Shown here piece by piece: positions 25,501-38,700 of a stretch of 64,000 bases of DNA. The notes under the pieces are model-generated. The model searched no databases. It saw nothing but the letters and a program-made list of their open reading frames with translations, and had not been told where the DNA came from. Position 1 is the stretch's first letter, and each line of letters opens with the position of its first letter. The translations under genes were made by a program, and so were the position numbers. The stretch comes from Chamaecyparis obtusa (lineage: Eukaryota > Streptophyta > Pinopsida > Cupressales > Cupressaceae): NCBI GenBank assembly GCA_027943335.1, contig BSBK01000525.1:1504501-1568500 (forward strand). The letters run 5' to 3'.

Positions 25501-26100
25501 TCATTTCTCTTTGATATGTGTGTTGTAGCTTTGAGAGACATAGTTGTACTTGTTTTCTTTTCAGCAATAAAATTAATCCTTCTTGTTCTCCTATAATTCT
25601 GGGTTTTTCTTTTGAAGTCTTATGCTAGATTATTGTGATGTTTCTATATCCTTATTATACATTTTGAATTCAAGTTGGTGTTCAGGGATTTACCTTGATT
25701 CAATAGTGTGACTTGTGTGTAATCAAGAATATCAGATTTGTGAAGTTTTTCTTCCTTTTCTACATTCTAACTACCTTGTTTCACTAGGAGTTGAGAAAGT
25801 TGGATTGAGTTATGAGTTAAATTTATTTTTCTGTTGGAGTAAGCTTGTTCTCAATTGTGGTTTCTCTTCAAAATTTAGTGGATCACCTTTGTTTTAGTTC
25901 AGTCACAATTGTTTAATTTCATGTACTTTCTCTCCCTTTCCCTTCAAAGTTTAGATAAGTTTCAAGTGATCCAGAGGGAACTCAGCCCTTAATTCAGAGG
26001 TCTATTCTTGGATAGGTTACCCACGGCCTAAGAATAGTCCCTTATTTCATAGGATTGCTGGGTTCAACACTTAGCAAATTGGGTGCAATCCTTAGTGACA
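22572..26100 (+). repeat. 5' LTR of element C
   Basis: Homology with the 3' copy begins at GTCATGAGCATAG and ends at CTTAGTGACA. It is very long for an LTR. No gene recognised inside; short open frames (23927-24115, 25715-25897) also occur in the 3' copy and look fortuitous. Confidence 0.8.
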
Positions 26101-26108
26101 ATAGTTTC

Positions 26109-26126
26109 TGGCACACCCGGTGGGAC
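26109..26126 (+). other. Probable primer binding site of element C
   Basis: TGGCACACCCGGTGGGAC begins with TGG (complement of CCA) eight bases after the LTR. The matching tRNA was not identified. Confidence 0.5.
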
Positions 26127-26469
26127 AAAGACTCAGTGAGTCTATTTCCTAGAAATATTTCTGCAAGTTATTGTTTGGTATGAGTAGTGACAATGTTTTG
26201 AAATCATACCTGGTGACTTTAATGGTGTTTTATGCAGATCAGTATATATGATTATGAGTGGGATCCCAACCAGGTAGAGAAAGAATCCTTTTGTGTATAT
26301 GGAGCTGCCATCTATCAAAAAGAGGCCTAAAGCAACCCAAAATATCACATCAAAATCTACAAATCCTACTCCTAGTTCTACTCCTAATCCTATTTGCATT
26401 CCTGTAACCAATCCTCAAATCTAGCTAGTGCAAGTAGCACTGACAAATCAAGCTCCCATTAATCCTCCA

Positions 26470-27600
26470 ATGGCCAGACAACTTCCTTTTGTATCATTTG
26501 ATCAAGACAGCCCCTTGAATTTGTAGCAGCATAATGACATACCTATATCAGCCCTTAAAAGTTTTCCTATTTTTATAAGAGAGGATCAGACCTCAACCAT
26601 TGAGCATATAAGAGATGTAGCATCCCTTTGCACCCTTCATAATATAACCTAGTCCTATAATGTGGCTGTGAGGTTGTTGGCAGCTTCCCTCAAAGGCAAA
26701 GCATTGCAATGGTTTAGAGGCTTAGCAGTTGGTTCCATAGCTAATTGGGATGGGTTGGGTCAAGCCTTAACCAATCAGTTTGAGGATAAATTAGATCATC
26801 TCTCATTAGTTGAGCATTTGACTACTATCAAAAGAGCACCTCAAGAATACATGATGGATTTCAATTTTAGATTTCAAAGAACATGGAATAGAATACTAGC
26901 TATGGTTAGACCTTCAAGCTAGCATGCTTTTCTATACTATCTAAGAGCTCTTAATAGTGATATCTCTATTATGATCCAATCCATGGGTGGAAATAATCTA
27001 CCAGTAGCATATGATCTTTTCATAAGAGCTGAAAATAGTCTAATCCAAGCTGGAAAGATAGCCCCAAGGCCCCCAATGCCTATTTTTCCAGAGCTTAATC
27101 CTGTTCCTGAAGTAATTCTAGCCTTGGCATCTATTCCACCTCTCCCAGCTCCTCCTCAACAAGTTGCCAACCCAGTTGTAAATCAATCTCAAGAGCTAAC
27201 TAAGATGAAAAAGGCCTTGCAAATAGTTACTAATGAGCTAGTTAGTCTAAAGAAGCAACAGTCCCATCCTTACCAGCAACCCTATCAACAGCCTTATCAG
27301 CAGCCCTATCAAAATCACTATCAAAAGAACATGCCCCAATACCAACAAGTCCAGCATGGTCAAGCAAGAAGTTATAACCAAAAGGCCAGCCAACCTTATA
27401 ATCCTAACATTCCTAGTGCTTCTAGGGAGTTGGTTCCTGTAGTTCAGAATAATATGGCACAAGATTATCAATGGGGTTGTGTAATCAACAACATATCTAG
27501 GGGATGTGTCCTAATGGTTATAATCAAGCCCTCATGGTATAGAACAATGTGATGATGCCATAGGAGATGGTTCAACAACCAGAAATCTAGCAAGATGATG
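26470..27600 (+). pseudogene. Gypsy gag of element C
   Basis: The retrotransposon gag pattern is visible: VRLLAASLKGKALQWFRGL, LTNQFEDKL and HLTTIKRAPQEYMMDFNFRFQRTW. A Gln/Tyr/Pro-rich stretch (YQQPYQQPYQ, about 27265-27330) follows. No CCHC knuckle seen. The frame can be followed from ATG 26470, but the true start may be further upstream and frameshifted. Stops occur near 26521, 26650 and 26921. Confidence 0.75.
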
Positions 27601-27617
27601 TTGTTACCACAAATGAA

Positions 27618-28816
27618 TTGCAGAATCTTGAGACAACGTTGGTGGACTTTCAAAAAAAAGATTTTTGCGGGGTGAATTTTTCACCAAATGATAACTTAAG
27701 TTATACCCCAGTCATAGCTAACACAAGGTCTAAGAAGAAGGCTTTGGAGGTGGAAAAAGTGGCCTCTACCAGTCAAGAAGCTCTTGTTTTGAATCCACAA
27801 CCCAAAATAGTTCAAGTTCTAGCCCTAAACCAGTCAAAAGAAATCAAGGAACCAATCAAGGTAGCTACACAGTTGGTGTCTACATAAATAGAGATTGCTG
27901 CACCAAAGGGACAGACCAAAGTGAATTTGGGGGCTCTTAATATCATGGAGAAAATGAAGAAGACATCTATCAATGTTCCTTTAATGGACACCCTGGAAAT
28001 CCCTGGTCAAAAGGAGTTAATACTTAGCAAGTTGGCTAAGATTTCATCAAATCAAGAAGGTGTTTCAGAGCAGCCTAGAGTCCTAGTGGCTAAAACACCT
28101 CAAAAGGAGTAGCCAAAGCAAGAGACTAGCTCGTAGCCTATCATTGCCCCATAGGTTAAACCTCCTCCTTTCTATGTAACTCTTATTGTTGGAGATTTCC
28201 TAGTTCATAATTGTATGATAGACTTAGGAGCAAGTAGTTTTGTAATTTCTAAGTAGTTGGCAGATCTACTAGGATTATCTTATGAGCCAATAGATAGGTT
28301 TGTTGTTCAATTGGATGGGTTATCAGTTAGTACCTTGGGAGTTATTAAAGACCTCAACCTCACCCTGCATGAATATCCTAATTTCTCCATTCCCTAAGAT
28401 GTCTATGTCATAGATTTGCCTCCTCATTTTTCTATTTGTCTAAGCAGAGAGTTCACTGCTAGGTTGGGGGGATATCTCTTAGCTAATTGGTCTCATTTAT
28501 ACTTCAGAACTAGGTACGTGACTAGAGTTAGAATCAAGTCTGAAGCTTTTACAAAAAGCCATGTTGAACCATATACCCCAAATCCTATAAATGCCAATTT
28601 GATGTATCATGAACAAGACCCAAGTGATTCTAAGCCTAGGACCCCTATTGGAAAGATTCCTAATGTTTCTCTAGATGAATGGGTTGAAAGAGACTTGGAG
28701 GAGGATAGCCCTTTTAGAAACATGGAGACCTCTGGTATTGGAATGTATATCATTCATGAAGAGGGTGATGTGATTCCAAATTTGATGAAGAAGGAAGATA
28801 AGCACTCTAGAGATTA
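27618..28816 (+). pseudogene. Element C linker and aspartic protease region
   Basis: A variable linker precedes a protease-like block at about 28170-28330: PPFYVTLIVGDFLVHNCMID then LGASSFVIS resembles the gypsy protease core D-S-G-A-S with Leu for Ser. Stops interrupt at about 27884, 28110 and 28253. The region after it (LPPHFSICLSREFTARLGGY, VSLDEWVERDLEEDSPF) lies between protease and RNase H and is not assigned. Confidence 0.65.
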
Positions 28817-28829
28817 GGGTGATGATCTA

Positions 28830-29342
28830 TGGTAGTTATTCTTTGATGGTGCTAGAAGAAAAGCTAGTTCAGGAGGAGGAGCTATCCTAGTTTCTCCAGA
28901 AGGGAAAAGGTATTACTCTACAATTCATTTTTCTTTTAGTTGTACTAACAATACAACAAAGTATGAAGCATTGATTCATGGTTTAGAATGGGCTAGACAA
29001 AGAGGAATTAAATGCCTAGAAGTTATAGGTGATAGTGAATTAGTGGTCAATCAAATTCATGGCACTAATCTAACAAAAAATGATACACTTAAGATGTATA
29101 AGCATAGGGTTTCATATTTAATAGGGGATTTTCATGCTTTTAATCTGGTTATTGTCCCAAGAGATCAGAATAAACAAGCAGATAGGCTAGCTGCCATGGG
29201 AGTAGAATATGATATTCCAAAAGAGGTCACAAGTCCTAACTCCCAGCATGTAAAGATTCTGGTAAGACCATCCATACCAGACAATCAAGTGAGCTGGCAA
29301 GTTTTTAAAAATGATGAAATTTTTTTTAATTTTTTGATATAA
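28830..29342 (+). pseudogene. Additional RNase H of element C, upstream of RT
   Basis: A type I RNase H of the archaeal-like kind. FFDGARRKASSGGGAI supplies the first Asp, TTKYEALIHGLEWA the Glu, VIGDSELVVNQI the second Asp and DQNKQADRLAAMG the last Asp. All four catalytic positions are present. It would degrade RNA in RNA-DNA hybrids. It sits before the RT, separated by about 300 bp with stops. It ends with a stop at 29340. An extra RNase H of this kind is a feature of plant Tat-group gypsy elements. Confidence 0.8.
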
Positions 29343-29396
29343 GCAAAGTTCTCTAGAGCTAACCAAAGCAAACATGTTCACCAGTATGGTGATCAG

Positions 29397-31151
29397 ATGC
29401 TACAGTTGAAAAATAATAAGTTGCCTAAGGGACTAGTCACACTCAAGTCCATATTTAACTCAAATGATCAGCTCAAAGAAGACAAAGCTAGTATGATAGT
29501 CAAAGAGGAACACTACGAGTCTGTGGAGGTTCATAAGGATAAATTCCTTAAGCTTGGAAAGGTATGCACACCGTCAGATTAGCAAGCCTTTATTTCATTA
29601 TGTCAAGAATATAGTGAAGTCTTTGCATGGGAATACTATGATTTGAAAGGATTTGATCCTCACTTAGCCCAACACACCATTGATCTAGAGCCCCATGCCA
29701 AACTAGTAAGGTAGAAAAAAAGACCCATCAATCCTAAGCTAGAAGTCTTGATGAAAATAGAGTTGAGGAAAATGATTGAGGCCAATATTATTTTTCCCAT
29801 TAAACACACCTCTTGGGTTTCCAATCTAGTACCAATTAGGAAGAAGAATGGTGAAATCCAGTTATGTGTGGATTTCAAAGACCTTAAAAGAGCCTCACTC
29901 AAAGATCATCACCCATTGCAATCCATGGAACAGATTCTATAGTATGTCTCAGGGTCTGACAGATTTTCTCTGTTAGATGGCTTTTTTGGTTATAACCAAG
30001 TCTTGGTTAAGGAGGAAGATCAATATAAAATAGAGTTCACCACCAAATGGGGCACCATGGCATATAGAAAGATGCCATTTGGGCTATCTAACACTAGTGC
30101 TACATTCCAGAAAGCCATGGAGATGGCATTTGTTGGCCTGATGAATAAGTTTGTTCTGGTCTACCTAGATGATATAACTATCTTCTCAAAAGACACAAAG
30201 GATCACCTGATTCATCTAAAGTAGATCTTTGAGAGGTGTAGAGAGTTTGGAGTCTTACTAAATCCCAAGAAATGCATCTTTGTTGTACATGAAGGCAGAC
30301 TATTGGGGCACATTGTTTCTAAACAAGGAACAACCATTGATCCTGAGAGGGTAAAAGCCATCGTGGCTCTACCCCTACTAGCTCACAAGAAAGGACTACA
30401 AAGTTTTCTTGGAAGAATCAACTTCTTAAGAAGGTTCATTCCAAATGTTGCAACACTCTTGAAGCCTATGACCCAAATGCTGAAGAAGAACTCAACCTTC
30501 CATTGGACCAATGAAGGTAAAAGATGTTTTGAAGAAGTCAAGGAAGCAATTGCATCCACTCCTACTCTGGTAAACCTTGATTTTTCTAAAGATTTTATAT
30601 TGTATGCTTTTGGAGATAATGATAGTATCTCTACAATGTTAGTTCAACAAAATGCTAAGAATCGGGAACAACCAATAGCTTTCTATAGTCAGGGCCTAGA
30701 TGGTTATGAGCTAAATTATATGCCTCTAGAAAAGCATGTCCTAGCAATTATGAGAAGTCTAAAAAAAATTAGGCACTTGTTGTCCAACAAAATAGTGCAC
30801 CTAATGGTTGCTCACCCTTGCATAAGAGACTTCCTGCTGAACAAAGGCCTAAGTCATAAGAGAGCTGGTTGGGTCACCAAGGTCATGGAATATGATATTC
30901 AGATCAAGGTGACCAAGCTGATTAGAGGAAATGGACTATGTGAACAACTTAATGAAAGAATAGTAGACCTAAACCAGCAAGAGGAGGAAGTTATTCTGAT
31001 GAATCAGGATGCAGGACAGAGCATAAGCTGGAAAATAGAGATGAAGTGTTGTCTCTCTACTGGCCAATGCCCTCAAGGCCTTGGAAGGAGTAAAAGAAGG
31101 TATTTTAGACTCCAGACCATTCCCTTTATTGTTATTAATGATGTTCTATAG
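29397..31151 (+). pseudogene. Gypsy reverse transcriptase and RNase H of element C
   Basis: RT blocks: RKMIEANIIFPIKHTSWVSNLVPIRKKNG (split here by stops elsewhere), LCVDFKDLKRA, FSLLDGFFGYNQVLV, MPFGLSNTSATFQKAM and the catalytic LVYLDDITIFS. The connection region LGHIVSKQGTTIDPERV and FLGRINFLRRFIPN follow. The native gypsy RNase H is degenerate: where LYTDAS is expected it reads LYAFGD, so the first catalytic Asp is lost. The later YELNYMPLEKHVLAIM segment is kept. Stops lie near 29580, 29713, 29940 and 30222. RT is clear; the product is dead. Confidence 0.85.
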
Positions 31152-32275
31152 AGAAGGGATCATAGTGGTGTTCTATTAAGGTGTGTTGAAAATGATCAAG
31201 TAAATAAGATACTAGAGGAGTTTCATGATGGAGGTTCTAGAGGACACTTTGCAGCCAAAACCACTACTCTAAAAGTGATGAGAGCTAGGTACTATTTGCC
31301 TAGCCTGTACAAGGATGCATTTGATTGGGTAAGGAGATGCGTGAACTATACTCTATTTTATAGAAAGAAAAAGTTAGCAGCCCTCCATCTTCATCCTATC
31401 AAGGTAGAGTAGCCCTTCTCAAAATGGGGACTGGATTTTATTAGACCTATCAACCCCCCATCCAATGTTGGACACAAGTGGATACTTTCTACCATAGACT
31501 ATTTTACCAAATGGACAGAGGCTGTAGCACTCAAAGAAGCAAATGAAACCTCTATCTTGAACTTTTATCAAGACATTGTGTCCAAATTTGGTGCCCTAGA
31601 TTCTATCATTTCAGATAATGCTATGGCATTCCTAGGAACTAAAATATCAGAGTGGGCACTCAAGAACAATATATTTTTGAGTACCTCTTCTAACTATTAC
31701 CCTCAGGGTAATGGCTAGGCAAAATCAACAAATAAAAACTTGTTGAAAATCATCAAAAGGAGTATAGAAGGAAACCAGAGGGACTGGCATAGCAAACTAA
31801 AGTTGGCCTTGTGGGTAGACAAAATAACACCTAAGAGGTCTATAGGAAACTCACCCTACACATTGGTAAATGGAAGGAAGGCCATGATCCCTCTGTCTAT
31901 TGAGTTGCCTACCCTGAGTCTAATCAAAGAGATTGATCTTATGGAGGAAGATAATATGCAAGTCAGGCTAGCTAAACTTGTGGAACTTGAAGAAATGAGA
32001 AAACTGGCACTGGAGAACCTGAAGGCTCATCATGCTTAGATGAAGAAGAATTTTGACAAGAAGGTCACACCTAAAGTCTTTAAAGAAGGGGATCTAGTCC
32101 TTAAGTGGGATGAAGCAAAACACAAACTAGGGAGGCATACCAAGTTTGATGCCATCTGGAGTGGGCCTTTCATGGTGATTGGATGCAAAGCCCATAATGC
32201 TTTTTAGTTGGATAGTATGGATGGAGAGGAGCTTCCCATTCCAGTGAATGGGATCCACCTCAAGGCTTGTTTTTG
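31152..32275 (+). pseudogene. Gypsy integrase of element C
   Basis: The zinc region is visible (FHDGGSRGHFAAKT, then RRCVNYTLFYRKKK, where the second Cys of the expected CxxC reads Tyr). The core follows: WGLDFIRPINPP (Asp), SDNAMAFLGTK (Asp), then YPQGNG, stop, AKSTNKNL, where the catalytic Glu codon reads Lys. A C-terminal segment (FKEGDLVLKWDEAK, SGPFMVIGC, NGIHLKACF) ends at a stop at about 32273. Stops also near 31410, 31717 and 32039. Confidence 0.85.
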
Positions 32276-32791
32276 AGGCTCTTTTCTACCATATACATTA
32301 GTTGGTTAGGAGTTTTGGCTTTCTATGTTCCCTAAGTGTCTGGCACAAGTTGTTTTTAGTAGTTGCTTTTAATTTGTTTTCAATTTGGTGTGATTAGCAA
32401 TAAGCCAGAGAAGTTTTCTCTAGCAGTTAGTAGTTTTCAGAAGGATTGATTATCTAAAGAAACTAAGTCAGTTGAGGCTTATTGACTCTATACCCAATGG
32501 ATCTTTAAGGAAACTAGTTAGGATGTTTAGTAGGCAAGCACTCCATAGAGGTCACCAGAATGTTGTCATATTTTTGCTCATTCTTAATTTTGGAGACCTA
32601 ATTACTAAGTGATGCTATAATAACCTAGTTTGTGTTATTAGGTGATCTTCTTTAAGTTTGTGTTCATTTCATTGCAAGGTACATGAAAGTAAAGGAAATG
32701 AACTACATCTAACACTACACATGCATATATGTATACTGTACAAAAAGGGAAAGAACTAAAGGAAAGAAAGCATCTATCTAAGCTCACACAA
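32276..32791 (+). other. 3' non-coding region of element C
   Basis: No gene. A purine-rich tract at about 32742-32770 (AAAAAGGGAAAG and AAAGGAAAGAAAG) is the best PPT candidate, about 20 bases before detectable LTR homology. Confidence 0.5.
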
Positions 32792-35700
32792 GTCATGAGC
32801 ATAGTTGTTATCAAAATTGAATGGATGAATGTAGATATACATAAAGAAATATTTTAATACTAGAGTACCAGACATTGCCTGGCATCAGTGTTTGAAGCCC
32901 GATCCTGTCCAGAAGCTCCTGAGATCTAGAACCTACAAGAAAAAATGAGAGGAGATGGGTTAGATCCAATGGATCTATGCAATGGCTCATATCACAATAT
33001 CTACATAATGCATATGTACACTCAGCCATGCACCTCTAACAAAGGTTGTGCTTAGGGCATGTGTATCAAGGCTCCAAAGCAATAAGGCACCATGTTTTCA
33101 TTGATGAGTTTGTTTCATGTGCAGATATAATAAAGCTGATCCAATAATGAATTCCATGAATGACCTGGGCCCTTGATTCAGATCATGACAGGGAAACCCC
33201 ATGATCTCCATCATGATCGCATCAAGGGCCAAGAGCACACATAGTATGTACAGATGAGGAGCATCTAGATGATTAAACATGTTGGTGTTTGAAAATGCTT
33301 ACACCACTTAGGGCTACCAATATGCCTTGAGACTAATGTTAGGAGTGGTTAGTTCCAAGTATGGGAGCTCTGCAAGGCAATTGGACCAACTATAGGGACA
33401 AGACTGCCCTCTTCTACTTTTGGCTTTGTGAAACCAAGGCAGGTGCACCTAATCCAGAGAAAACTCCACTCACTACACACCTTATACTTCTGGATTCATA
33501 AAGTAGATCATAGTAAAGGATTACTAAATACTAACTAGGTATTCATTGAATCAACTCTACTATGCAGGGTAAAATGGTCTTGTGAAGGGTATTACTACTA
33601 TCAACCAAATAATGAAAAAAACTTGAAATGGTGTTGATATATAAAGATGTAGGAAATAGCCAAAACCCATCAAACATTGGACCAATTGAATATACTAGCC
33701 CTTGATCAGTGCCATTATCCATTAGGTAGCACTCAAAAATAATTATAGAACATGAACCAACTACTGTCAAAGACTCAAAGCCATAAATACATTTGTTCCA
33801 GCCCATCCACTACTTATAAGATCCTTCTGTAGACAAGTCTAATGAATCTTTTCCCTATCCAAAGTATTTTTCACTTGATCCTAGATCAAGAACTAAAGAC
33901 TAGAACATATGCAAAGGTAACCCTATGCAATGGACAAGAAAATCCAAAACTCATAAAACTGACACTAAGGAGAGACTTGAAAGCTTGAAACAATTATATT
34001 AAGTATGATGAATCATGTACATGTCTATACCAGAAATGAGACTACCACTTCAATAACCTACAAAAGATACAAAGATGTTCTATTTAGCCTCCTACAACAT
34101 GACAGAGTTTTACTGCTTCCCACTGGAACTAATCAAAATCAAAACCCCTAGAACTTATCAAAATTTGAACCCCTTCTAAGTCAAAAAAGCTACCACTTAT
34201 ACCACTAGCTGCCTTGGAAACCCAAAATAGGTTGCAACAAGCTACGAACAGCTAGGGTAAGGGTTTCAACAGCTAAACCAACCAAAAATAGCCAAAACTT
34301 TAATGCAGGGGTAGGAAATGCAGGCAACCTGGAGGAAACAAATCTCAAGAAGATCTACAATCATGAAAATCTACGAGCTTAGTACAGGACACCAGGGATA
34401 GCCATGAAAACCAATCAAATCAGCCACCACCAAATAGCTTCTTGAGCTCAAAAACAAACTCCACCAGGTACAAAATCATCATGTAGCCAACCATATAGAC
34501 CCTCAGGCCTGATCACAACACCTACTGCCATCAAACCAGCAAGAAAATCCGCTAGGAAAGAATTCAATTTTAGTCCTTTTGGTCACAAGAAACCCTCAGC
34601 AAGTTTGAAATTGAAAAATCCAATGGCTAATCAGCAAAATTTAAAATGTGGCCATCGATCTCTTTCTCTTCCTAGAAAATTAGGCGGTCACATAAAGGAA
34701 TCCTGGTTTACATTTATGCCTGGTCGCATGATCGCAAGATACCCTACTCACCCTAATGATCATACAGCTGCAATCACTTAGCCGTGCAATGTCGATCACA
34801 AACCCACTCAGAAGTTTGAATTTGAAATGCAATGGTCATCCTCAAGGTGCTAGGAATCTATCAATGGTCAACATTTGAACTAAGATTAACTTTATATCAC
34901 CACTGTTTGATTCGTTTACTTTTCTCGAGCCAGCATGCTTTATATTTCTTTAAACAAAATCGACGGTCGTCGTTACATCGTGATGCTAAAAGTCAAACAT
35001 CTCACCTTAGTGGTATAACGACAACCACATGATCTTCACAAACTTCCAGATGTTCTACTTCCTTTGAAAACTGCAGCCCCACTGAAACATCCAACATGTC
35101 ATTCCGCCAACCAATTAGAAGATGCCAACTCATTCCACCCTGACAATGGACCCACTAACAGCCCTTACGATGAGATTCCAAATCAATAGAAAGCTGCATG
35201 GTCGCAAAGGAGAAGAAAATTCCATGCGATCATGCGACTACCACAAGATCTTCAATTGCCTAACAACCTGACCCTACCCTGCCGCATAAACCCTTTCGAA
35301 AAATCACAAACTACCACATTGCAAAGAACTGACAAGCGAGCAGACAAATTTTCCTTCATGCACAGGTCCCTCTCACAACCTGCCATATCACCAATTCTTT
35401 CAGCCAATAAAGAGCTGCCATTTGTGCATACACATCACCTTGGACCCACAAGTTGAAACACTACACCATAAAGAAGAATCAATGGCTGGCGCAATTTCAC
35501 TTAGCCCTAAAAAATCCTTTGTGCTTTAGCAACAACCATTGATGCTCTGACATGTCAGGATCCTCTGACTCATCTGAAAACCAAGTCTGACCATTGATCA
35601 CATTTTCGCACTTAGGACTAATGACCAAGGATTTCCGAAAAAAGGGAAGAAATGCAAGGTCAAAAACACATAGGGTTTTTGGTGAAAGATCGAAAACATC

Positions 35701-38700
35701 ATGGGTTTTCAAAAACATTGTGGGTTTTCGACACCGAGGCATTTTCTGAAATTATTTCCTGCAAACCTTAAAACTTGAATTTCTCCCTAATTTTTATGAA
35801 TTAGCTTATGCAATCTAGACTGGAGCTAGGTGACACCATATAGAGCATAGGGCTAAGGGTGCACATCATAAAACCTCATAGATTTTCATCGCAAGATAAA
35901 AGTGTGATCACAAGCAGGGTCGGACACTTTTACAAAAACATTTGCAGGGAAGAGGCCATTTTCATAGGATTTTGCATTGACAGGAAAATGGACAAACACA
36001 ACATCAATAGGGATCAATCAAACAACATGGCATGATAAGAAAATACTGGTATGAAGGTGCAAACATAATCTATATGTTGTAACATGAACATGATGATTCA
36101 ATAAGCCAGCAGGGGCACTGAGGCTTGTTGTCAGTCAAGCTATGATGAATGGATAATAGAAATCTACATGGCATCAAAGTAAATCAGAGATAATAATAGG
36201 GTACACAGATCTATGTAAGAGATGAGGCACACTGTAGCATAGATATTTTCCTAATCTTCATTAGTATTCCAACAGGGCATTTCATATGTATGATCTAACA
36301 TGAGGCAATGGCAACACAATGTTAACATTGTTGTTTCATAAGCATCTAAAATATACAACACATCATGGAGACATCAATTTAAGGTGAAGTAAATGATAGC
36401 ATGATGTTACACTAAAACAAAGCTAAAAAGTATCAACAATTGCTCAATCAGCTACAAGTGATGCCACTCAACAATGAAATGGTGGCCAAACAAGTGTAAT
36501 AACTGGGAATCAACAGTGGAGCATATGGCAATGAGTAACTACCAAACATTAGCACTAATTATCAAAAAAAAAAAAATGCATGAAGACCATAGATTTTGAA
36601 TCAATGAATCAAGGAGATAATTATCCAACATTAACATGGATGCCAACAGTCAATGATCTATAAGCTTATAACAGATTGATAGATGCCATAGTTTGAAACT
36701 CCATAAGTGTTCAACAATGAATACAATGCCCTAACACACTCTCGAGCTATGTATCCCAACAAAGTAATAGATACACCAGTTATGTACTTGAGATATTCCA
36801 GTCATAGCATGATTATTCAAAATGGTGGTGCTATCCACGGGTTTCTAAGGTGTAAAACAACAAACTCAATGCATGCCCTTTAACAGACCTTTGAAGATAT
36901 CAAAGGGAAACAACCAACAAACACAATGTGCACACTATACCATCACTGGTGTTGAAGGCTCAACACTCTCAAAGGTTATCAGTGTTGCAAGTATATATGC
37001 CACGAACCCATGGCTTAACCAGTGTATACAAAAATGTCATGTTCAAACTGTGATACCCTAGGTTCACGAGCTCCTGCATCTAGCAGCAAACAAAATATAA
37101 TAATAGCATATCCAAAATAGTGATTCCATAAAGAATCAATGAGCAATCAATTGCCTAAAACCCTCAAAGGGTGAAATGAGATAATACAATGTTGTGTTGA
37201 TACCCTAGTATTGCCAATTCACGGGCTTTTCAAATACAAAAGGTAACAGGTTTCAATACAATGATAAATGGAAAAGCAGATGTATGGTGCCCCATCCTTT
37301 AACATAAAGATCTAAAAGAGACTCCCAAGAAGATGCATTACATACGGGGATAACAAATACAAATACAAAAGTTCACAAACCATGCCCTAGCTCGTGGGTC
37401 ATAGGGCATACAGTGCTCTCAACAATTATTCCAAAGTATGATATATCAAATGCTTTTGATAACAATGTCTCATTTATCTGGAAATGAAATACATGATGCC
37501 AAGTTATAGAAGGGGGACAAATGTATGTCATGCCCTATGTATTCAATGAATAATACCCTAAGCTATTTGTAAACAAAACTAGTATATACATCTATGCTAT
37601 CGAACAGTGCATCAAAATGAATAGGAATGCCCAAGTAATAGAGCTATAGTATGACATATCAAATTCCCTAATTCAGGAAATCTACAGTGAAGAAAATGAA
37701 GCACTATTGCCTCAAAAAATATATATCATTTCATGCATTCCTTCCTCAAGGATGTTGCCATTGTTCAAGTTTTGTTTCTAAGTGAAGACCAAGAAGAACT
37801 ATAGTGAGTTCGGAATGTTTCCAGATGCCAAGTATGGGAGCTATAATGCCAATTTTTTGAGCATTATTTGATAATGTTATTTCTTCCTCCCCTTTTTTAT
37901 GGTTGAGTGTTAGGCTGATACCTCAAGACTTTAGGTTATATGTGATTTATTGGTCATATGAATATCCTCACATTTTGGGGAGTTGATATTTCATCTTTTG
38001 TCTCTAACCTATAGTCTTCCCTAGGGTTTGAAGGTTTTTTTTTTTTAATGCTATTATTTTTTAAGAATGTGCTTCCCTTTTGGTTGAGGCCTTTCTTTAA
38101 AAATTTAATTGTACCTATTTAAGGTCATAGTGGATAGTTTTTAATGTTAATTCATGGCCCATCTTTTATTGTAAGATAATCGACAAGTGGTATTTCTATA
38201 AACCATTATCAGATTATCAATTAGTGGCATGACTTAGTGGGTGTAATTGTCATCTTTGACTATTCATTTTTAGGCCCCCACTTTCCTCACCCCTAAGAAT
38301 TTAGGAATCTGACATTCAGACCATGATGCTGCCTCATGGGTCCATATTTTGACTTTTCTATTATTAGGAGGTAGTGGAGTTTGAATGTAGATTCTTAGTT
38401 TTTGTTTTTATACCTCTCACTTTTGGTGATTGAGGTTAGCTCTTCATCATTTCTCTCTGATATGAGTGTTGTAGCTTTGAGAGACATAGTTGTACTTGTT
38501 TTCTTTTCAGCAATAAAATTAATCCTTCTTGTTCTCCTATAATTTTAGGTTTTTCTTTTGAAGCCTTATGTTGGATTATTGTGATGTTTCTATATCCTTA
38601 ATCTACATTTTGAATTCAATTTTTTGTTCAGGGATTTACCTTGATTCAGTAGTTTGACTTGTGTGCAATCAAGAGTATCAGATTTGTGAAGTTTTTCTTC

